A DNA stretch of 64,000 nucleotides from Debaryomyces hansenii CBS767 (Eukaryota > Ascomycota > Pichiomycetes > Serinales > Debaryomycetaceae), in NCBI RefSeq assembly GCF_000006445.2, contig NC_006045.2, positions 124,001-188,000 on the forward strand, in the 5' to 3' direction. Positions 47,779-57,600 of this stretch are shown piece after piece. The notes beneath the pieces are model-generated. The model had not been told where the DNA came from and made no database searches. It was given only the letters and a program-made list of their open reading frames with translations. Within the stretch, counting starts at the first letter, position 1. Each line of letters begins with the position of its first letter. A program made the position numbers and the translations under genes.

Positions 47779-48426
47779 TTTGTCTAATAATTAATGTTAG
47801 TAATCAAAGATTCACAAATAATCCTATTAACTGTATCAATTTTTACCATGAGGTCTTTTTCCTTGCTTATATACCCATTCAATTTTTTTTATTTGATTTG
47901 TAATCATTTTTTTCCACTGTAATATTCTACTGCCAAGTACTTCTTGTCATCCATTTCTTCCTGCTCTTCTTGAATAATGTTCTGCATGGTCCTCATGTGC
48001 TTATTGATACGTAGTCATCCCTATTTTGCACTTTAAACATACCTAATTTACTATAGTAGTGATCTTGTAATAAGGAATATAGAAACGTCCCGAAAAAATT
48101 CTCTTTTAGTAAGCTCCAGAGTAAGTCTCACGCAGATTATGGCCATTATTACACAAACCCGCCGCGGGTCACAAAACTTTTCATTCCCGCTACCCGGGCT
48201 TAAACCTCATCACATGAGCGAATGTGACCGCTTTTTCACGAAATCCGCTTTCTGAGCACCGTGTCTATATACCGGATAATGGATAAGCGGGCCAAACGTT
48301 TTGACTCGACCTAAAAGGGGATGAATGTAGTATGCAGGAGATATAAAAAATTCAAAGCTCATCTCATAAGATTTATGTACGGTGAATCAAAGAGGTAAGA
48401 CGTGGATAGTGATATATATAGTCAAA
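47779..48426. promoter_or_regulatory. Bidirectional promoter of RPL10 and BUD20
   Basis: 648 bp. Contains the perfect inverted repeat ACCCGCCGCGGGT (48157-48169), a nearby ACCCGGG, an E-box-like TCACATGA near 48210, and CTCATCTCAT near 48359 resembling a PAC element. These fit coordinated control of a ribosomal-protein gene and a 60S-assembly gene, but no site is proven. Confidence 0.5.
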
Positions 48427-48918
48427 ATGGGTAGATACAGTGTGAAAAGATATAAGACAAAGAGAAGAACCAGAGATCTTGATCTTATTTATAATGACTT
48501 ATCATCGAAGGAGTCGATTATGAGATTGAAAAACCAGCCACTTGACGAGAATAAGGCCGGGTTGGGACAATATTATTGTATTGAATGTGCCAAATACTAT
48601 GAAAATCAGGAGGCATTAGACCGCCACACCAAGGGTAAGGTGCACAAGAGAAGAGCCAGAGATTTGAAGCAAAGGCCATACAGCAACTTGGAATCGGAAG
48701 CGGCCACAGGAGTCAATATGCTTAAATTCATGGAATCAGTGGAGAAATACAAGGCATTGGAGCAATTCAAGGAGCAAAATAAACAGGAGTTCGACGAGTT
48801 GAAGGACCAGAAGAAAGACAACTTGGATGCGATTATAACCGGGATCCCAAGTGGGGAGGCTGGCCAAGAAGACAAGCCAATAGTGCCCGAAGGCGAGGTC
48901 GAAATGACCGACAACTGA
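48427..48918 (+). CDS. BUD20: Bud20-like C2H2 shuttling factor for pre-60S export
   Basis: 163 codons. The start MGRYSVKRYKTKRRTRDLDL matches S. cerevisiae Bud20 exactly in pattern; the upstream in-frame extension begins with GTG and is rejected. One C2H2 finger (YYCIECAKYYENQEALDRHT...H, about residues 47-70) is followed by KRRARDLKQRPYS. The C-terminus is acidic and helical. Bud20 is loaded on pre-60S particles in the nucleus and aids their export. Neighbour RPL10 is conserved. Confidence 0.95.
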   Translation: MGRYSVKRYKTKRRTRDLDLIYNDLSSKESIMRLKNQPLDENKAGLGQYYCIECAKYYENQEALDRHTKGKVHKRRARDLKQRPYSNLESEAATGVNMLKFMESVEKYKALEQFKEQNKQEFDELKDQKKDNLDAIITGIPSGEAGQEDKPIVPEGEVEMTDN

Positions 48919-49252
48919 GGTGCTGTTGACTATTTTGTATACTAGATTTTTGTTGCACATTTGCAAACATTCTTATGATTTCATTTCGTTTAAAGTGTGT
49001 TTACACGTTTATATTTACTGCAAGAGTTAGCTACTTCACATCATACAACACCTGCATCGTCAAGGAGATGTCGGCTCTAATACACGGCAATCAGTTATGA
49101 TTCTGCTTCGTTTCGTTCAATTGTAGTCTTTAGATAGTTCGTTAGCTTGAACAGGTACGGGGAGATGTAGTTTTGTGTAACCTTATTCTTTATATCGGAT
49201 TGATAAGACATTTCGGGCACTGATTGCACAACGACCACAAACATTGTCTATT
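48919..49252. other. Intergenic region, BUD20 / OTU1
   Basis: About 334 bp: BUD20 3' flank and OTU1 promoter. No feature seen. Confidence 0.4.
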
Positions 49253-50260
49253 ATGAAGGTAAAAATCAAGTCTCGAGCCGGGGCTTCAGTAATAAGTTGT
49301 ACAAGTAACCAAGTATCGTTGAATACTTTAGTTCATGAAATCAAAACAGCACTTAAGGGTTCGATATCCGATGATGCGGTTGTTACTCTTAAGAATGGGT
49401 TTCCTCCCAAAGCCATAGATATGTCGAGATTGGAGGCGCCACTCAGTGAACTAGGCATTAAAAATGGAGATCAATTAATATTGGAAGATGAAAATGAATC
49501 TTCTTCAACTGATATGCAAGAATCCAACCCGACACAGGTGTCTAGTGGTTCACATACTAAAACAAAGTCAGATCCTAATATTCCATCCATTTATATTGAG
49601 TCATTAGACAAGCACCTAATTCTTCGGAATATACCTGACGATAATTCATGTATGTTCAACTCAATCTCGTATGGCCTCTTTGGATATGATTCGTTCGATC
49701 GCGATGGCATTTCACCACCTAGTAATCTAAGATCTATTATCAGTAGTACGATTCAGGATAATCAGGATACTTATAACGAAGTTGTACTCGGTAGAACAGT
49801 AGATAAATACTGTCAATGGATACTAAAGAAAGATTCGTGGGGCGGTGCTATCGAGTTAGGCATATTGGCTGAATGGTTCAAAGTCAGAATCAATTGTCTT
49901 GATATTGAACTGGGAAAATTCATAAGATTCGAGAATGAAGCAAATAAGCCAGACAATTTTATAATATTGATATATCTGGGTATTCACTACGACATTTTAT
50001 CTTTGAATGTTAATTTGTCAACTTCAAGTCAGGATAAGCAAACCGATACGTGCGTCTGGCCTATAAATTCGAAGATAGAAGAGTTGGTTCTTGAATATTC
50101 CCTTAAATTGTGCCACTATTTACAAACTCAAAATTATTCTACGAATACAACTACTTTCAGAATAAGGTGCTTAGATTGTTATAAGATATTGGTAGGGGAA
50201 ATGGGAGCTTCAAAACATGCAAATGAAACGGGACATTATAACTTTGGTGAAGTCAAATGA
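49253..50260 (+). CDS. OTU1: OTU-family deubiquitinase Otu1 (YOD1)
   Basis: 335 codons from ATG 49253 (a TTG 9 bp upstream is rejected). N-terminal ubiquitin-like UBX-type domain (1-80, MKVKIKSRAGAS), then the OTU domain with D130-N-S-C133 (catalytic Cys) and H245 in GIHYD. A C-terminal C2H2 finger-like segment (RCLDCYKIL...SKHANETGH) completes the YOD1 layout. It trims ubiquitin chains with Cdc48. Residue 242, just before GIHYD, is a CTG codon; Ser would suit this polar turn better than Leu. In S. cerevisiae OTU1 (YFL044C) adjoins SEC53, here 26 kb away across the island. Confidence 0.95.
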   Translation: MKVKIKSRAGASVISCTSNQVSLNTLVHEIKTALKGSISDDAVVTLKNGFPPKAIDMSRLEAPLSELGIKNGDQLILEDENESSSTDMQESNPTQVSSGSHTKTKSDPNIPSIYIESLDKHLILRNIPDDNSCMFNSISYGLFGYDSFDRDGISPPSNLRSIISSTIQDNQDTYNEVVLGRTVDKYCQWILKKDSWGGAIELGILAEWFKVRINCLDIELGKFIRFENEANKPDNFIILIYLGIHYDILSLNVNLSTSSQDKQTDTCVWPINSKIEELVLEYSLKLCHYLQTQNYSTNTTTFRIRCLDCYKILVGEMGASKHANETGHYNFGEVK

Positions 50261-50524
50261 AATTCAAAAACGTATATATACATAGCGAAATATATGTAAG
50301 CAGGCATTGCCACGTCTTTGTCTACGTGTATGATAATGTAGACACCGATGGTATAGTAGTAATGATGCACGTGATCTCTTCTTAAATATTTTGTCGAGTA
50401 TCAGCAAATCGATTTTTTATGGACGATTAATGCTAAAATTATTTGACATTTAGGACTTGGATAACGCTACATTTGAATACCAATTCATATTTCTTGTCAA
50501 AAACATTAAGAGGAAGCTACCGAT

Positions 50525-52537
50525 ATGTCAGCAACTACTCAGTTTTTCTGTATGTTTTTCTTTTTAATTTGCCTTTGAAAATACATTATACGTGGAAGTC
50601 CATTTCTTCACCATGGAACTTACTTTCAGAAGAATCGACACATTCACATTAATATCTTAATAGTTTGCCCGTTCGAGCTCATTTACTAACTATAACCAGG
50701 TCGTCAACCTAAATCTATTGATTTAATACAGGATTACGAAGAAATCACAACATTTCCTAAACCTACTGCTGAATGCCGTGCTGCTTTATATTCAAGTAAT
50801 GGCGAATATTTTGCTTATACTCAACCGAATGAAGTGGTAGTGGTTAGGACCACTAAAGAGGCACCATTGCAAACCAGAATCGATTTGCCAGAAGTCTTCG
50901 ATATATATTTTTCACCAAATGGTACTTACTTGTGCTTGTGGTGTAAACCGATTTTACAGGATAAGGAAAGTGGAGTATGGAATAAAAATGTGAAAATTTT
51001 CAATATTAATTCTAATAGCATTATTAGTGAATGGTCGAATAAACATCAAGCTGGATGGAAACCACAATTCACGCAAGACGAAAAGCTCTTTGCTAAAAAT
51101 GTCAATAACAAGGAGCTCCATTTTTTTGATGTCACGAATTCTAGTAATGAAGAAATTAATATTAATCAACCCACCTATAAGTATAAGCTTAGTGATCCGA
51201 AGGCTACTTTCCAAAGCTTTCAAATGAGTCCAGGTTTAAATCCATCCATTGCAATTTTTATCCCAGAGAAGAATGGTAAACCAGCAAGTGTCGTGATTTA
51301 CAATGTACCAAATTTCAATCAGCCAATTTGCCTGAAGAATTTCTTTAAAGCTGAAAGATGTCAATTAAAGTGGAATTCGATTGGTACTGCATTATTAGCA
51401 TTAGCATCTACAGATCACGATACCACCAACAAGTCTTACTATGGGGAAACCAACCTTTATTTGTTAGGAATTGCAGGATCATATGACTCAAGAATTGACT
51501 TGAAAAGAACTGGTCCTATTCATGATATCACCTGGTCTCCTTCTGCAAGAGAGTTTGCCGTTGTGTATGGCTACATGCCAGCCGATACAACATTTTTTGA
51601 TGCCAGAGGTAATGCTATCTTCTCATTACCAACTGCACCAAGAAATACTATATTGTATTCTCCACATGCCAGATATGTATTAGTAGCCGGTTTTGGTAAC
51701 TTGCAAGGTACAGTTGATGTATATGACCGTCAAAATAAGTTTTCAAAGGTAGTAACTTTCGAAGCTGCAAATACTTCGGTATGTGAGTGGTCGCCATGTG
51801 GAAGATACATATTGACAGCCACCACATCACCAAGATTGAGAGTCGATAATGGGTGTAAGATTTGGCATGCTAGTGGTAAATTGGTTTATTTGAAGGAATA
51901 CCAAGAATTATATTCGATCACTTGGAAGCCCCAAAGCTTGGATAAGTTTCCCCCATTAAGAAACTTGGAAGATGCACCTGTCGCACATGAATCTACAAAA
52001 GAATATTTAGCAAAGAAGCAAGCTAATGACTTGAGTGCTGCTCAGAAGCCTAGTGGAGCATATCGTCCACCCCACGCCAGAAATTCTGGCAGCAGTGCCA
52101 GAACGTCATTATATCAAAAGGAATTACAATCAAGCAGCTCGCTTTCTGGATCGAACGGCAACGGTGCCAGAACCAGAGTGGTCCCAGGTGCTGCTCCGGT
52201 AGATAACACTCCTAAAGAAAGCAAAAGTGCCGCCAAGAACAGGAAGAAGAGGGAGGCTAAAAAACAACAACAAGACGAAGGACAACAGACCGGATCGCCA
52301 TCGAACAGCGTCGAAAGTGTCCAAAAGGACAATGAAACTTCAGAAAGTGGCGTCATTGGCGGTGTAAGCTCGTTGGAAGAGAAGAAAATCAGATCGTTGT
52401 TGAAAAAATTGAGGGCCATAGAAACATTGAAAATGAAGCAGGCCAATGGCGAAATTTTGGAAGACACCCAGGTGTCCAAAATTAAAAAGGAGGACGACAT
52501 TAGAAAAGAATTACATCTGTTAGGATGGTCTGATTAG
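50525..52537 (+). CDS. Translation initiation factor eIF2A (two exons)
   Basis: Two exons: 50525-50549 and 50700-52537, together 620 codons. The first exon encodes MSATTQFF and the first base of Cys9; the second continues RQPKSIDLIQDYEEI. This rebuilds the start of S. cerevisiae YGR054W (MSSQFF...DIELFQSY). WD-like blades follow, with diagnostic SYYGETNLYLLGIAGSY, GFGNLQGTVDVYDR and TTSPRLRVDNGCKIWHASG. The end is basic, then helical (EEKKIRSLLKKLRAIETLK). The protein binds initiator tRNA and acts in alternative, stress-linked initiation. CTG at 51332-51334 (residue 220) falls where the yeast orthologue has Ser (IASKTFFKA). Confidence 0.95.
50550..50699 (+). other. Spliceosomal intron in the eIF2A gene
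   Basis: 150 bp, phase 1. 5' splice site GTATGT (50550-50555), branch point TACTAAC (50684-50690), 3' splice site AG at 50698-50699, only 9 bases after the branch point. Without splicing no ATG opens the downstream frame until well into the protein. A CACGTG E-box lies upstream at 50368-50373. Confidence 0.92.
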
Positions 52538-54418
52538 GTCGACTTCATCAATATCACCACAACAACTATCGGTGCCAATTACTCTCGTGGTTGGTGTCCC
52601 CTGATATAAGCCATTTGTGCCATTTGTGCCAAGTAGTGCCTAGATAGTCAACTGTATAGAAATAAATATTTTTGCACCTGCCTTAGCTCGCTGTATCTCC
52701 CATCTTCCAAACAGATTACTCATTTAGGGGTACTAATTGAAAACATCACTCCCAGGCTTCTTCTCTTCGCAGACGTATACCTTGTCCTGCAACCGCGCTT
52801 CGTGATTGTTCAAGAATCGCGTTTCGCATTGAAATGAAGCGTAGAATCTAGATTTTATGTCTCCTGCAACTTTGACGCATCAATTATTTTTTCATTACGT
52901 TTTACGTTGTCTATATATCGCACTTTACTTGTTGGACATCATCGCCTGTCTGTTGCCAGGTCACATGTGCTTGAAATGGCGAAAGTTCTTTAGCTACCAT
53001 GATATTGTTGGTTTTAGTTTGGGGCCTAATTCCCAAAGACCAAGCCGGAAGTGCGAAGTCTCATCCATTTACAGCTCTACTCGCCGCAAATCGCACCCAT
53101 GCGCCCAAATTATATACATACACCAATAATAACCAGGGATCTTTTTTCGTCTCGTTGCCCCGTGTCAACTTTCAAGACACGACCACGCCTGAGTCCAACA
53201 TTACCCGGCAGAAGTTATTGCTATGCACATTACGTTACGCAGCCCGTGTAAGGTACCTAATCCTTCTATTGCTCTTTTTATTGCTACTTGCGGTCTTTTC
53301 CGTACATGAGCATACTATTCTCCGTAGCGACCGCATATCGTAGGAGTTTAAGTGTTCATGTCCAGCGCCAGTGCCCGATTATAATTGTACAGACCTAAGA
53401 GCACACGAGCGTTCGAATCACCGCTGAATATTCCTACGTTTGAGTCTCCACATAGACATTACCGAAACCTTATTATCACGCCATGATTCAAAAAGTATCT
53501 CTCAGCCCAAGTTCTAGAGTTCCTTTCTGACTATCTGGATTCTCCCTTACTCTTGTTAGCAGATTAATTAAAAGTGCTCACGTGCACAAATGCCAGTCGC
53601 GAATTAGCCACTACCCTCTGGTTAACCACTCACCGGCGTTTGCATTACCAATCGCCTTTGTGGCAAGGATATTTATAGATACAATGCTTGCGCCTCTTCG
53701 TTCCACCATACAGATTGCCCTGTTCCTATCGCACTTAATTTGGGCGCTATATACACGTATTGTCCGCCAGTTGGGCGACGCGAATTCACCAGTTTGGGTG
53801 TCCCTGTACGAGAAATATAGGAAAAACGGGCAGCGAAAAAACATATGCGGTCCCGTGATCCAGTAGTAGAATACTTCAGAGGGTTATATCCCGTTTTTTT
53901 TTAATTTCAATGTACTTATTCTATTTCAGACTTTCGTTTTTTTAAACTTCCTTGTTAATTTTTAAACTATCGTTACTATCGATTTATCGAGTGTTGTATT
54001 GGAATACATAATTCACTGTATGTTAACTTTTTCTAGGGGAATTGGATATGAATGGAACATGATTTGATTCGGGATGATTTGGTACCGGCTACGTGTATTT
54101 TTTTTTAAGGAAAGGTTGATAGAAGGTTGATCCGGGGTTTTTAGATGAGCAGGACACTGTGAATACTATAGACCAAGTTTTGACAGCGATGATGGCGACA
54201 ATATTAGCCGCCATGGAAGGGATTACACAGCCATAGTGAATCAGGGGAACTTCTTTTTGTTACGAAGATGGAAGAAAGGGTGCATAATGGAACTCGAGGG
54301 ATATTAAAGCCATATAGAGACTAGGGACATGTGTAGACTTGATTCAGATAGGATATAGTGGTCTTATCGAAGCAGATCATTCTACGCCTTAAAAATGAAA
54401 GTCGCACTATTAGATCAG

Positions 54419-54428
54419 CCTAATTAGG
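54419..54428. promoter_or_regulatory. Perfect CArG/P-box palindrome (candidate Mcm1 site) before FKS1
   Basis: CCTAATTAGG, ending 197 bp before the FKS1 ATG. The same 10-mer occurs twice before the GH17 wall gene. Confidence 0.55.
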
Positions 54429-54542
54429 GAGTCTCGGTTTAAACCTCGAATTTTTTAAAACGGTAATTAAAAAGAAAAAAAAGTTTTCCGGTCCCGATTT
54501 GATGAATTGTCTCCTGTTTGAATTATACATTTCGCAGAGAAA

Positions 54543-54563
54543 CTATCTATCCATCTATCTATT
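54543..54563. repeat. Short TCTA-type microsatellite in the FKS1 leader
   Basis: CTATCTATCCATCTATCTAT, four to five imperfect units, about 60 bp before the ATG. Confidence 0.7.
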
Positions 54564-54624
54564 TATATAAAACCACATATTTGGTGGGATTTCATAATTG
54601 ATTATATTACTAACAGTAATTTAG

Positions 54625-57600
54625 ATGTCGTATAACGATAATAATCATAATTACTATGATCCGAATCAACACGGGGCTGCTGGGGACGAAGGTTATTACC
54701 AGCAACAACCGTATGATGATTTGAATCAGCCTCAACAAGACTATTATGATCCTAATGTTCAATATCAACAGCAACCGTATGATATGGACGGATATCAGGA
54801 TCAATTCACCGGAGGTCAGCAGCTTCCTGGCCAACCTGTTGGTGGCTACAATGCAGACCCTGAAGCCTTTTCTGACTTCAGTTATGGTGGACAAACCCCT
54901 GGCACTCCTGGGTACGATCAATATGGTACACAATACACCCCATCACAAATGAGTTACGGTGGCCCAAGATCATCCGGTGCCTCTACTCCTATCTACGGTG
55001 GTGGCATGGGTAGCTACGATCCAACCCAATTCCAAATGTCCTCTAGTTTGCCTTACCCAGCTTGGTCTGCTGATCCTCAGGCTCCTATAAAGATCGAGCA
55101 CGTTGAAGATATCTTCATTGACTTAGCCAATAAATTCGGGTTCCAAAGAGATTCTATGAGAAACATGTTCGATTACTTCATGACTTTGTTAGATTCCAGG
55201 TCTTCAAGAATGTCACCAGCGCAAGCTTTATTAAGTTTACATGCTGACTATATTGGTGGTGATAATGCGAATTATAAAAAGTGGTTTTTTGCCTCTCAAC
55301 AGGATTTAGACGATGCTATTGGTTTCAGCAATATGACGTTGGGTAAAGTCGGTAAGAAAGCTAGAAAAGCTTCTAAGAAGTCCAAGAAGGCTAGAAAAGC
55401 TGTCGAAGAGCATGGTCAAGACATGGATGCATTAGCGAATGAATTGGAAGGTGATTATTCCTTAGATGCTGCAGAAATCAGATGGAGAGCTAAGATGAAC
55501 GGATTATCTCCTGAAGAAAGAGTCAGGGATATTGCCTTATACTTGTTGTTATGGGGTGAAGCTAACCAAGTTCGTTTTACTCCAGAAACTATTTGTTACA
55601 TTTATAAGACTGCTTTTGATTATTTAATGTCGCCTCAATGTCAGCAAAGACAAGAACCAGTTCCCGAAGGTGATTATTTGAATCGTGTTATTACGCCTTT
55701 GTATAGATTCATCAGATCCCAAGTCTATGAAATTTATGAAGGTAGGTTTGTTAAACGTGAAAAGGATCACAATAAAGTTATTGGTTACGATGATGTCAAT
55801 CAATTATTTTGGTACCCAGAAGGTATTTCTAGAATTATTTGCGAAGACGGTTCTAGATTAGTTGATATTCCTCAAGAAGAACGTTATTTAAAATTGGGTG
55901 AAATTGAATGGTCAAATGTTTTCTTCAAGACATATAAGGAAATTAGAACATGGTTACATTTGTTAACCAATTACAATAGAATCTGGGTTATTCATGGTAC
56001 TGTTTACTGGATGTACACAGCCTACAATTCCCCAACTTTATATACGAAGAATTATGCTCAGCCATTAAACAACCAGCCTACTGCATCCTCTAGATGGGCA
56101 TCTGCTGCTATCGGAGGTGTTCTTGCTTCGTTTATTCAAATTATGGCTACTGTTTGCGAATGGTTATTTGTCCCAAGAGAATGGGCAGGTGCTCAACATT
56201 TAACCCGTCGTTTACTTTTCTTAATTATTATTTTCATTGTTAATTTGGTTCCAGTTGTGTTTACTTTCTATTATGCGGGCTTACAAACCGTTTCAAAGGC
56301 GGCACATGCTGTGTCTATCGTTGGTTTCTTTATCGCTATTGCCACGTTAATTTTCTTTGCTATTATGCCTTTGGGTGGTTTATTTACGTCGTACATGAAT
56401 AAGAGATCAAGAAAATATTTGGCGTCTCAAACTTTCACGGCAAACTTCAATAAGTTAAGAGGGTTAGACATGTGGATGTCTTATTTGGTATGGGTTGCTG
56501 TTTTCGCTGCAAAGTTTGCAGAATCTTATTTCTTCTTAACGTTGTCCATCAGAGATCCAATTAGAATTTTATCAACAACTACTATGAGATGTACTGGTGA
56601 AGTTTGGTTTAAAAACGAATTATGTAAACATCAGGCTAAAATTGTCTTAGGTTTGATTTATGCGGTTGATTTGTTATTATTCTTCTTAGATACCTACATG
56701 TGGTGGATTATTGTTAACTGTATCTTTTCGGTTGGTCGTTCATTCTACTTGGGTATCTCTATATTGACCCCATGGAGAAACATTTTCACAAGATTGCCGA
56801 AGAGAATTTACTCAAAGATTTTGGCTACTACTGAAATGGAAATCAAGTATAAACCAAAGGTTTTAATTTCTCAAATCTGGAATGCTATTGTCATTTCCAT
56901 GTACAGGGAACATTTATTAGCTATTGATCACGTCCAAAAGTTATTATATCATCAGGTTCCTTCTGAAGTAGAAGGTAAGCGTACTTTGAGAGCTCCAACC
57001 TTTTTCGTATCCCAGGATGATAATAACTTTGATACTGAATTTTTCCCTAGAAATTCCGAGGCGGAAAGACGTATTTCTTTCTTTGCTCAGTCATTGGCTA
57101 CTCCAATCTTGGAACCATTACCTGTTGATAATATGCCAACTTTCACCGTATTTACTCCTCATTATTCTGAAAAAATTTTATTGTCCTTGAGAGAAATTAT
57201 CAGAGAAGACGACCAATTTTCAAGAGTTACCTTGTTAGAATATTTAAAACAATTACACCCAGTCGAATGGGAATGCTTTGTTAAGGATACAAAAATTTTA
57301 GCCGAAGAGACTGCAGCCTATGAGAACGGCGATGATCCAGAGAAGTTATCTGAAGATGGATTGAAGTCTAAAATTGACGACTTACCATTCTATTGTATTG
57401 GTTTCAAATCTGCTGCACCTGAATATACCTTAAGAACCCGTATCTGGGCATCTTTGAGATCTCAAACTTTATACCGTACTGTGTCAGGATTTATGAATTA
57501 CGCTAGAGCTATTAAATTATTGTACCGTGTTGAAAATCCAGAATTGGTTCAGTATTTTGGAGGCGATCCAGAAGGCTTGGAATTAGCATTAGAAAAGATG

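Larger units (their letters stand above)
52538..54624. other. Long intergenic region (2.1 kb) upstream of FKS1
   Basis: No conserved gene, tRNA or other RNA could be supported. Open frames at about 52857, 52999 and 53582 lack coding character or an ATG. A CACGTG E-box is at 53579-53584, a Mcm1-type palindrome at 54419-54428, and a TCTA-type microsatellite at 54543-54563. Size suggests extended FKS1 regulation or an undetected non-coding RNA. Confidence 0.5.

Noticed and set aside
53582..53866. 94-codon open frame in the FKS1 upstream region
   Set aside because: Begins with GTG, which is not used as a normal start here, and has no conserved character. Frames at 52857 and 52999 are also unconvincing.
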